DNA of 64,000 nucleotides from Aestuariibaculum sediminum. GTDB lineage: Bacteria; Bacteroidota; Bacteroidia; Flavobacteriales; Flavobacteriaceae. Positions 29,297-37,345 of this stretch are shown here, one piece after another. The notes beneath the pieces are model-generated. The model was not told where the DNA came from. It saw only the letters and a list, made by a program, of their open reading frames with translations, and searched no databases. How positions within the stretch are numbered: position 1 is the stretch's first letter; every line of letters starts with the position of its first letter. The DNA is taken from assembly GCF_014596945.1 (NCBI RefSeq), contig NZ_JACVXB010000004.1, positions 124,001 through 188,000 on the forward strand, read 5' to 3'. The translations under genes and the position numbers were made by a program.

Positions 29297-32200
29297 ATGA
29301 AGGTGCTACAATCTTGCGTAATTTTTATCGGTTTGTGTTTTATTATGGGGTTTCCGTTTCAAGCACCTGCCCAAGATTATTCAGGTTTACAGACACAGAC
29401 TAGAAAACTTCATTATTACCCTAAGGGGGATACGTTCATACTAAAAAACGGCACTAGAAAATTTAATAGGGCACTTTACGGCACAAATACAGGCTTTCGG
29501 GTAGAAGCCGGTGACCTTCCTGAATTCGCGCTATACATGCCCGGTATGGGAGGTAATTTTAGATTTGGAATTTCAACAAGCAACCAAGATAAGTGGATTT
29601 CAAAATGCGATAGTATTCAAACAGAATATATTCCAGGTATGATGCGTTACATAATTACGGACGCATTATTGCAAGATGGTCAAATAAAAATAGAAGTTTT
29701 AGCTCATGCTAAAACCGAAGCACTCTTAATTAAAGTCGTACCAATAAACCTACCAAAACAGGTAAACCTGATTTGGTGTTATGGAGGTGCTTCTGGGGAA
29801 AAGTTTCATCGCGATGGAGATATAGGAGCCGATCCAGAATCAGTATTTTATTTACTTCCAGAAAATTGTGTTAACAATCAATATAAACTAGAAAACCAGA
29901 CGTTTTTGTTGCATTATGGCTCAGAAAGCAACAAGCAAAAAACGGGTAATAACAAAAGTGTTGTGGGATCTTTTCCAAAGTCGAAAGTCCTTTTCTCTGA
30001 AGCCAATGCGTTATCTTCTCCTGAAGAAGCAATAAATTCAACATTAAAATTTTTACCGGTAATTATTGGTAAACTGCCTTTAAAAAATAACCAAAACCTA
30101 TTTTGGAAGCTTGAACAAGCTCATGATTTATTACACACCAAACAATCTCAGATAAGTTCCGAATTTAATGAGGCTTTAAAAAAAGTAGAGGTTTTGCGTA
30201 AACGTGTCGTTTTAAAAACCCCCGATGCATATATCAATAGTTTAGGAGGTGCATTGGCGGTGGCTGGTGATGCCATTTGGGAATCTCCTGCTTATTTACA
30301 CGGTGCTGTAGCATGGCGTATGCATTTAAATGCTTGGCGAGGAGCATATGTGGCGCATCCTTTAGGGTGGCATGATCGGGCGGAGTTGCATTTTAAGAGT
30401 TACGGCGATTCACAGATTTTAGAGCCTGAATCAGGCCCAGTTGTACTAGATAGTTCAAGGCACTTTGCTAGACAAAAGGAAGTTTTGGGCACAGCTATGT
30501 TTAGTCGTGGTTATATTAGTCGCTATCCCAACAATAAAACTAAAGCCCACCATTACGATATGAATTCGGTATTTATTAATCAGGTATTAAGAGGGTATCA
30601 ATGGACAGGTGATTTAGACTTTATGCGAAGTATGTGGCCCGTTGTAAAACGGCATTTAGAATGGGAGAAACGTAATTTTGATGCCAATAACGACGGTCTT
30701 TACGATGCGTATGCCGCCATTTGGGCAAGTGATGCATTACAATATATGGGCGGTGGGGTAACTTATGCTTCAGCGTATAATTATTCGGCCAATGTGTGGG
30801 CAGCAAGGATTGCCAAACTTTTGGGTGAAGATGCCTCTAAATACAGTAATGAAGCCAAACGCATCAAATTGGCTATCAATAAAGAGCTGTGGGTTCCCGA
30901 AAAGGGTGTGTTTGCTGAACATAAAGATTTGCTCGGGAATCAATTGGTACACGATTATCCGGGTGTTTGGACAATTTATCATAGTTTAGATGAAAACATA
31001 GCCAACCAATTTCAAGCATATCAGTCATTGCGGTATGTCGATACTGAAATTCCACACATTCCCATAACAGCAGAAGGATTGCCTTTCAACGATTTAAAAT
31101 TGATAGCTACTACTAACTGGCAACCTTATACATGGTCTGTTAATAACGTGGCTTTATCTGAAAATCTGCATACTGCTTTAGCCTACTGGCAGGGTGGAAG
31201 AAATGAAACAGCCTACAAACTTTGGAAAAGTGCCTTAGTAGAAAGTATGTTTTTGGGGGCTTCGCCAGGTGGTTTTCAACAATTATCATATTATGATGCC
31301 ATGCGAGGTGAATTATATCGCGATTTTGCAGACCCGATTGGTATGGCAGCGCGCTCGTTGGTAGAGGGTTTATTTGGAATTCAGCCTAATGCTATAAAAG
31401 ATACCTTGTTTATTAGACCAGGATTCCCAAAAAAATGGGATCAAGCTTCGCTTAGTATTCCAGATGTTAGATTAGAGTTTCAAAGAAACAATTTGCTTTC
31501 AGAATATAAGATACAATCTCATTTAAAAAAGCATATGAAACTCCGTTTAGAAATTAATGTTTTTAATTCGGGTATTGAATATGTTAAAGTAAATGGAAAA
31601 AAAGTCGATTGGTCGTTAAACATGAAAGCCGTGGGGCTTCCAAAATTAATTATTGAAAGCCCTTATTCTAAAAGTTATACTATTAAAATCAAATGGCATA
31701 AGGCATTGCTGGAGCATCCCAAATTCGAGTTTATTGGTTTACAGGAAGACATAAAGTCATTCGTAACAGATAAAGCCGAAATCATTCAGGTTTATAATCC
31801 TCAATTAGCTATTAAATCATTAAACAAAACCAGCCACGCACTTGATTTTGAAATTAATGCCCAAAAAGGACATAAAACCTTTTTTGTTCAACTAAAACAG
31901 AATGATTTACATTGGTGGCAGCCAATTCACGTAGATGTTTTACAACCTGATAAATCATCAAAGTTTCAAAAATGGGAGACTACTTTACCTAAAAACACAA
32001 ACTTTAGTATGGTTAATTTAAATCCGTTTTTTAACAGTAACGTCAATCATATTTTTCAAGAAACGTATTTAAGTCCGCGTCCCACATCGCCAACGTTACA
32101 ATTGCCAACCCAAGGTATTGGTAATTGGTGTTACCCATATATACAGCCTGTAATCGATGATTCTGGATTGCGTAAAAAAGCAGGAAATAACAATACCATT

Positions 32201-32722
32201 ATTACTCCGCAACATATTCCTTTTAAAACACCTTCAAACCCCAATACAAAAAATATAGCGTTTGTATCGCAATGGGATAATTTTCCAAATCAAATAGAGA
32301 TTCCACTTTCAGGACAAGCTAAACATGCCTATTTTATGATGGCTGGAACGACAAACCCTATGCAAAGTCGCGTTGTTAACGGCGAAATAACGGTGTATTA
32401 CACCGATGGAACTTTTGAAACCCTAGCCCTAAAGAACCCAGAAAACTGGTGGCCGATAGAACAAGATTATTTTATTGACGGTCTTGCTTTTACTACTAAT
32501 GCACCTAAGCCACCAAGAGTGTATTTTAAATCTGGGGAGATTACAAGAAACTTTAAAGATTTTAAGCCTATAAAAGGTTTTTCTAACTACGGTATAGAAG
32601 GAGGGGCAGGGACACTTTTGGATTTGCCTTTAAACCCTTTAAAGACTTTAGAAAAAATAGAAATTAAAGCGGTGGCCAACGAGGTGGTTATTGGTTTAAT
32701 GAGCCTAACTTTAATGAAATAA
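29297..32722 (+). CDS. DUF4450-containing six-hairpin glycosidase-like protein
   Basis: 1141 residues with a signal peptide (1-25, FQAPAQD). The N-terminal part (~30-260, FNRALYGTNTGFRVEAGDLP, YMPGMGGNFRFGIS) fits DUF4450. A central (alpha/alpha)6 toroid spans ~330-700 (GDAIWESPAYLHGAVAWRMH, GWHDRAELHF). Beta domains end the protein (~700-1141, late GFSNYGIEGGAGTLLDLP). The toroid suggests a glycoside hydrolase of the six-hairpin type. I know DUF4450 proteins from pectin or rhamnogalacturonan PULs but no confirmed reaction for this member. It lies 47 bp after GH28 and 10 bp before another six-hairpin-like protein, so all three probably work on one substrate. Confidence 0.7.
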   Translation: MKVLQSCVIFIGLCFIMGFPFQAPAQDYSGLQTQTRKLHYYPKGDTFILKNGTRKFNRALYGTNTGFRVEAGDLPEFALYMPGMGGNFRFGISTSNQDKWISKCDSIQTEYIPGMMRYIITDALLQDGQIKIEVLAHAKTEALLIKVVPINLPKQVNLIWCYGGASGEKFHRDGDIGADPESVFYLLPENCVNNQYKLENQTFLLHYGSESNKQKTGNNKSVVGSFPKSKVLFSEANALSSPEEAINSTLKFLPVIIGKLPLKNNQNLFWKLEQAHDLLHTKQSQISSEFNEALKKVEVLRKRVVLKTPDAYINSLGGALAVAGDAIWESPAYLHGAVAWRMHLNAWRGAYVAHPLGWHDRAELHFKSYGDSQILEPESGPVVLDSSRHFARQKEVLGTAMFSRGYISRYPNNKTKAHHYDMNSVFINQVLRGYQWTGDLDFMRSMWPVVKRHLEWEKRNFDANNDGLYDAYAAIWASDALQYMGGGVTYASAYNYSANVWAARIAKLLGEDASKYSNEAKRIKLAINKELWVPEKGVFAEHKDLLGNQLVHDYPGVWTIYHSLDENIANQFQAYQSLRYVDTEIPHIPITAEGLPFNDLKLIATTNWQPYTWSVNNVALSENLHTALAYWQGGRNETAYKLWKSALVESMFLGASPGGFQQLSYYDAMRGELYRDFADPIGMAARSLVEGLFGIQPNAIKDTLFIRPGFPKKWDQASLSIPDVRLEFQRNNLLSEYKIQSHLKKHMKLRLEINVFNSGIEYVKVNGKKVDWSLNMKAVGLPKLIIESPYSKSYTIKIKWHKALLEHPKFEFIGLQEDIKSFVTDKAEIIQVYNPQLAIKSLNKTSHALDFEINAQKGHKTFFVQLKQNDLHWWQPIHVDVLQPDKSSKFQKWETTLPKNTNFSMVNLNPFFNSNVNHIFQETYLSPRPTSPTLQLPTQGIGNWCYPYIQPVIDDSGLRKKAGNNNTIITPQHIPFKTPSNPNTKNIAFVSQWDNFPNQIEIPLSGQAKHAYFMMAGTTNPMQSRVVNGEITVYYTDGTFETLALKNPENWWPIEQDYFIDGLAFTTNAPKPPRVYFKSGEITRNFKDFKPIKGFSNYGIEGGAGTLLDLPLNPLKTLEKIEIKAVANEVVIGLMSLTLMK

Positions 32723-32732
32723 AAATGATAAA

Positions 32733-34889
32733 ATGAAACAGCTTAACTGGTTTTACCTATTAATTATTTTGTCTTCTAGCCTATATTGCTGCCAAGAAAA
32801 ATCGCAACCCATTACGAATACAATAGATCGTAAGGCTGTGGTATCTAGACATCATGTGAAAATTTCAACTATTGACACTCTAGGATCCTTAAGTGTTGGA
32901 AATGGTAAATTTGCATTTACTGTAGATGTAACAGGTTTGCAATCGTTCCCGGAATTTTATCAAAACGGCGTACCGCTTGGAACACAATCGGAGTGGGGCT
33001 GGCATACGTTTCCAAATCAGGCTGATTATCAATTTACAGAAACATTGAAAGCCTATAATTTTAATGAAAACCCAAACCGTTTGTATGCCATTCAGGATCG
33101 AGAAAATATACGAAGAAACGATGCTGCCGATTATTTCAGGGCGAATCCGCATCGCTTGCAATTAGGAAATATTGGTTTGGAGATTTTAAAAGCCAATGGA
33201 AGCTCTGCTGGACCGACCGATTTGAAACAGATTCATCAGGAATTGGATTTATGGACGGGTAAAATTGAAAGTCAGTTTTCAGTTGAAGGCATACCTGTAA
33301 AAGTAACCACATACGCCGATGCAAATAAAGATGGCATCGCTGCAAAAGTAGAGTCGCCGTTATTACAAGAAGGCCGTATTAAGTTGAAATTTAGGTTTCC
33401 CTACCCAACAAATGCTTTTTCAGACCGTGGTACAAATTACGAACATTCAGATTTACATCAAACTAAAGCAAATATAATAGAAGAACAAACGGTTGTGTTT
33501 CATAGAAAATTAGACAACGATAATTATGTGGTAAAGGCCAAGTTAAATGTGGATAGTCAAATAACAGAAGTGCAACCTCATTATTACATGATTTTACCAA
33601 AGGCGTCAGATTGTTTTGAAGTCGCTGTTGAGTTTGCTCCAGAAACTCCCAAAACATCCATGAGTTTTAAAGATGTTGAAAACCATAGCATTATTGCCTG
33701 GGAGTCTTTTTGGCAATCGGGAGCTGCTGTCGATTTTTCGGCATGTACAGACCCTAGAGCTTTTGAAATTGAACGACGGGTGGTACTTTCGCAATACTTA
33801 ACACGATTACAATGTGCCGGACATTACCCTATACAAGAAACAGGCTTAACTTATAATAGTTGGTATGGTAAACCGCATATGGAAATGTATTGGTGGCATA
33901 GCGCGCATTATCCGCTTTGGGGCAGAACAGCATTATTAGAGCAGAGTATAGGATGGTATTTTGATGCTTTTGATAAAGCTAAATTAATTGCTGAACGACA
34001 GGGATATAAAGGTGTACGTTGGCAAAAAATGACCGATCATAATGCTGATGAAGCGCCGTCTAACGTAGGGTCGTTTTTAATATGGCAGCAGCCACATGTT
34101 ATTTATTTAGCTGAGTTGATTTATAGAAACAACCCATCACAAGAACAGCTTGAAAAATTTAAAACACTCATTTTCTCTACGGCCGATTTTATGGCTTCCT
34201 TTGCACATTACGATGCAGAAAACGACCGCTATATCTTAGGTCAAGGAATTATTCCTGCGCAAGAATGTTTTAATAAAACAGAAACTTATAATTCGCCATT
34301 TGAATTAGCTTATTGGAAATGGGCTTTAGAAAAGGCTCAACAATGGCGTTCACGTCTTGGAATGCCTAAAGATCAAGCCTGGCAGCAGGTAATCGATAAA
34401 TTATCGCCAATGGCTCAAAAGGAAGGAGTTTACTTAGCTGCCGAAAGTGTTCTAGATTCGTATTCACCATCGAGCAAGCACACCATCGATCATCCAGCGG
34501 TTTTAGGAGCCTTAAGTATACTACCAAGCAATAATTATGTTAATATGGAAATCATGAATAATACCTTTAATACTGTTGATGCAGTTTGGCACTGGGATCA
34601 TACTTGGGGATGGGATTTTCCTTTAGAGGCCATGACAGCGACCAGACTTAACCGACCAGAAGATGCTATAAAAGCTTTGTTAAGAGATGAAATAACCAAT
34701 ACATATCTCCCCAATGGACATAATTACCAAACGCCACGACTAACCTTGTATTTGCCAGGCAATGGTGGTTTGCTATCTGCTATAGCTTTAATGTGCGCAG
34801 GTTATGATGGTTGCTCCACTAAAAACCCCGGGTTTCCAAAAAATGGGAAATGGGATGTAAAATGGGAAGGCCTACAACCGATGCCTTAA
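32733..34889 (+). CDS. Six-hairpin (GH65-like fold) glycosidase-like lipoprotein of unknown specificity
   Basis: 718 residues. The leader is lipoprotein-like (SLYCC near residue 19-20). The early stretch LGSLSVGNGKFAFTVDVTGL resembles the N-terminal beta-sandwich of GH65/GH95-type proteins. The later (alpha/alpha)6 part has TYNSWYGKPHMEMYWWHSAH, where acidic residues beside aromatic ones suggest a catalytic pocket, and WHWDHTWGWDFPLEAMTATR near the end. I recognise the fold pattern, not a defined CAZy family. It is the last gene of the GH28 unit. It may remove a terminal sugar such as rhamnose or fucose, but that is a guess. Confidence 0.6.
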   Translation: MKQLNWFYLLIILSSSLYCCQEKSQPITNTIDRKAVVSRHHVKISTIDTLGSLSVGNGKFAFTVDVTGLQSFPEFYQNGVPLGTQSEWGWHTFPNQADYQFTETLKAYNFNENPNRLYAIQDRENIRRNDAADYFRANPHRLQLGNIGLEILKANGSSAGPTDLKQIHQELDLWTGKIESQFSVEGIPVKVTTYADANKDGIAAKVESPLLQEGRIKLKFRFPYPTNAFSDRGTNYEHSDLHQTKANIIEEQTVVFHRKLDNDNYVVKAKLNVDSQITEVQPHYYMILPKASDCFEVAVEFAPETPKTSMSFKDVENHSIIAWESFWQSGAAVDFSACTDPRAFEIERRVVLSQYLTRLQCAGHYPIQETGLTYNSWYGKPHMEMYWWHSAHYPLWGRTALLEQSIGWYFDAFDKAKLIAERQGYKGVRWQKMTDHNADEAPSNVGSFLIWQQPHVIYLAELIYRNNPSQEQLEKFKTLIFSTADFMASFAHYDAENDRYILGQGIIPAQECFNKTETYNSPFELAYWKWALEKAQQWRSRLGMPKDQAWQQVIDKLSPMAQKEGVYLAAESVLDSYSPSSKHTIDHPAVLGALSILPSNNYVNMEIMNNTFNTVDAVWHWDHTWGWDFPLEAMTATRLNRPEDAIKALLRDEITNTYLPNGHNYQTPRLTLYLPGNGGLLSAIALMCAGYDGCSTKNPGFPKNGKWDVKWEGLQPMP

Positions 34890-34896
34890 AAAAAAA

Positions 34897-34912
34897 GTAA
34901 ATTACGATTTAC
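34897..34912 (-). terminator. Weak terminator-like hairpin at the end of the carboxylase gene
   Basis: A 6-bp stem GTAAAT/ATTTAC with loop TACG, followed on the - strand by nine T residues. It overlaps the carboxylase stop codon. The stem is short, so this is tentative. Confidence 0.35.
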
Positions 34913-36537
34913 ACTTGAATTACGCCCAAATTAAAGGGTTTTTCAATAGGAGCATGGTTGGCGGCTTCAATGCCCATGCTAATCCATGTTCTGGTGTCTA
35001 ACGGATTTATAATAGCATCTGTCCAAATACGTGCTGCGGCATAATATGGTGAAACTTGGGCATCGTATCTCGATTTTATATTATTAAATAGGGCTTCTTC
35101 TTTTTCAGGGGTTATGGTTTCACCTCTTTTCTTTAAAGACGCCGTTTCAATTTGAAGCAAGACTTTGGCTGCCGAGTTACCACTCATCACCGCCAATTCG
35201 GCACTAGGCCAGGCAACTATAAGTCTTGGGTCGTAAGCTTTACCACACATAGCATAATTACCAGCGCCATAACTGTTGCCTATAACTACCGTAAACTTAG
35301 GTACTACCGAATTACTAACAGCATTTACCATTTTAGCACCGTCTTTTATAATACCGCCATGTTCACTTTTGCTACCCACCATAAATCCAGTAACATCTTG
35401 TAAAAACACTAAAGGAATCTTCTTTTGATTACAATTTGCAATAAACCGCGTAGCTTTGTCGGCACTGTCGTTGTAAATGACGCCGCCAAATTGCATTTCT
35501 CCTTGTTTTGTTTTAACCAGTTTACGCTGATTGGCAACAATACCAACAGCCCAACCATCAATTCTGGCATAGCATGTAATAATAGATTTTCCGAAGCCTG
35601 CTTTATATTCCTCAAACTCCGAATTATCTACCAAACGTTTTATGATTTCGTACGAATCATACTGGTCGGCTCTAGATTTTGGTAAAATACCATAAATGTC
35701 TTCTGGATTTTCTTTCGGTTTTTTGGGTTCAGTTCTGTTAAATCCAGCCTTCTGATAATCTCCAATTTTATCAACAATATTTTTAATCGTATCTAAAGCA
35801 TCTTTATCATCTTTAGCTTTATAATCGGTCACTCCAGAAATTTCACAATGCGTTGTTGCGCCACCTAAAGTTTCATTATCAATAGTTTCACCAATGGCAG
35901 CTTTTACTAAATAACTTCCCGCCAAAAAAATGCTTCCGGTTTTATCAACAATTAAGGCTTCATCACTCATAATAGGAAGGTAGGCGCCTCCCGCAACACA
36001 GCTTCCCATAACCGCAGCAATTTGCGTAATCCCCATGCTGCTCATTATGGCATTGTTTCTAAAAATACGTCCGAAATGTTCTTTATCAGGAAAAATCTCA
36101 TCCTGTAAGGGTAGGTAGACCCCAGCACTATCTACCAAATAAATTATAGGTAATTTATTTTCGATGGCGATTTCCTGTGCTCTTAAATTTTTTTTTGCTG
36201 TAATAGGAAACCAAGCGCCTGCTTTTACGGTTGCGTCATTAGCCACAACAATACATTGTTTTCCTTTTATATAGCCAATTTTAACAACAACACCGGCCGA
36301 CGGGCAACCGCCGTGTTCTTTGTACATTTCTTCACCTGCAAAAGCGGCAATTTCAATGGATTTAGCTTTATCGTCCAACAAATAATCAATGCGTTCTCGG
36401 GCAGTCATTTTACCTTTGGCGTGAAGCTTTTCAATGTTTTTAGCTCCGCCACCTAATTTTATTTTTGCCAAACGTTTATTTAGTTCGGAAACTAAAAGTT
36501 TATTATGATCTTCGTTTTTATTGAAGTTTAAATCCAT
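34909..36537 (-). CDS. Acyl-CoA carboxylase carboxyltransferase subunit (methylcrotonoyl-CoA carboxylase beta-like)
   Basis: 542 residues, typical for a carboxyltransferase beta subunit. Two crotonase-like halves are seen: an N-terminal one with MTARERIDYLLD, GGCPSAGVV and VDSAGVYLPLQDEIFPDKEH, and a C-terminal one with FLQDVTGFMVGSKSEHGGII and GNSYGAGNYAMCGKAYDPRL. The QDEIFPDKEHFGRIFRNNA motif favours 3-methylcrotonoyl-CoA carboxylase (leucine breakdown) over propionyl-CoA carboxylase. The biotin carboxylase/carrier partner is not in the window, so it must be encoded elsewhere. It is unrelated to the PUL next to it. Confidence 0.88.
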   Translation of the reverse strand: MDLNFNKNEDHNKLLVSELNKRLAKIKLGGGAKNIEKLHAKGKMTARERIDYLLDDKAKSIEIAAFAGEEMYKEHGGCPSAGVVVKIGYIKGKQCIVVANDATVKAGAWFPITAKKNLRAQEIAIENKLPIIYLVDSAGVYLPLQDEIFPDKEHFGRIFRNNAIMSSMGITQIAAVMGSCVAGGAYLPIMSDEALIVDKTGSIFLAGSYLVKAAIGETIDNETLGGATTHCEISGVTDYKAKDDKDALDTIKNIVDKIGDYQKAGFNRTEPKKPKENPEDIYGILPKSRADQYDSYEIIKRLVDNSEFEEYKAGFGKSIITCYARIDGWAVGIVANQRKLVKTKQGEMQFGGVIYNDSADKATRFIANCNQKKIPLVFLQDVTGFMVGSKSEHGGIIKDGAKMVNAVSNSVVPKFTVVIGNSYGAGNYAMCGKAYDPRLIVAWPSAELAVMSGNSAAKVLLQIETASLKKRGETITPEKEEALFNNIKSRYDAQVSPYYAAARIWTDAIINPLDTRTWISMGIEAANHAPIEKPFNLGVIQV

Positions 36538-36696
36538 TGATGTCTAATTTCTGGCTAAAATACAAAATGTTAGTTTGAATTTATATAAAGATTGAATGAG
36601 TATAAAATTAAAAAGAAACAGCTACTAATCGTATTAATAAAATTAATGTCTCGATTCGCAGCTGTTACGGAAATTAATGAATAGATTAGGTTAAGT

Positions 36697-36707
36697 TTAT
36701 GTAGTGG
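36697..36707 (+). repeat. 11-bp direct repeat TTATGTAGTGG, copy left of an orphan ORF
   Basis: The same 11 bases occur at 37145-37155, where a second partial unit follows, so the orphan ORF at 36710 is flanked by them. This may be chance or a target-site trace. Confidence 0.35.
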
Positions 36708-36709
36708 GG

Positions 36710-37060
36710 CTACAATTGATTTAGGTAAATATCAACATTGTGATATGTTTCTAAATTTTCAATAATTTCCTTTAATTCATAATAATTAATTTTTTGATTA
36801 TCGAATAACCAATGCAATGTTTTTTTATGTTTTTGTGAGCATATCATAACTTCTTTTAAACTACCATACTTTTCAATAGTGTTTTTTAACTTATTCTCTA
36901 CTTCCAACATGGTTTCTTTTAGCTCGAATTTATGTAATACAGGTTTTATAGTTATTGTTAAATGCCATGTGTATATATTTTTGTAGCTTATATATGATGC
37001 ATGCAAGATGCTTTTTAAATAATTATTATTTGTCGATTTAAAAATGTTAGTTGTTTTCAT
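36710..37060 (-). CDS. Small hypothetical protein (116 aa), orphan
   Basis: An ATG at 37060 opens 116 codons; the frame also runs up to a TTG at 37084. No signal peptide or membrane segment. It has an alternating beta stretch (TWHLTITIKPVLHKF) followed by helices rich in Lys/Glu and ends in DIYLNQL. The order of a beta hairpin and ELKEIIEN-type helix faintly recalls the 6-pyruvoyl-tetrahydropterin synthase fold, but its zinc ligands are not seen, so no function is assigned. It stands alone between the carboxylase and a regulator gene, in very AT-rich DNA, with direct repeats on both sides. Confidence 0.5.
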   Translation of the reverse strand: MKTTNIFKSTNNNYLKSILHASYISYKNIYTWHLTITIKPVLHKFELKETMLEVENKLKNTIEKYGSLKEVMICSQKHKKTLHWLFDNQKINYYELKEIIENLETYHNVDIYLNQL

Positions 37061-37144
37061 GGTTACTGGATTTTGTTGGGTCAAAAGTATTTAACCCTTC
37101 CACCAAATTTTTATAGTAGTATCAAGGTAGTGGCTATTTTATAG

Positions 37145-37165
37145 TTATGTAGTGGTTATGTAGTG
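37145..37165 (+). repeat. Tandem 11-bp repeat, including the right copy of TTATGTAGTGG
   Basis: GTTATGTAGTG occurs twice head to tail (37144-37154 and 37155-37165). TTATGTAGTGG (37145-37155) matches 36697-36707 on the other side of the orphan ORF. The surrounding 37061-37345 is AT-rich and otherwise shows no gene. Confidence 0.4.
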
Positions 37166-37345
37166 TTTTTTTATAACACGATATAGAATATAATTATTTA
37201 TGGTTAATTAAAAATATAAAATTAAATGCTGTTGCGCGCTTTTGGGAATGTTTGCATTATTTCTAAGCAAAAAATAATGATGTGTTATTTTTATGCTACT
37301 TAGGTTTGGTAGGTGTAAAGGGTTGCCAAATTTATAGGTAGGGTT

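Noticed and set aside
30765-30989. Short frames on both strands within the DUF4450 gene
   Set aside because: They overlap a long well-formed gene and have no start context or family pattern.
36710-37060. 6-pyruvoyl-tetrahydropterin synthase identity for the orphan protein
   Set aside because: The beta-hairpin/helix order is only suggestive, and the zinc-binding histidines and catalytic Cys are not identifiable.
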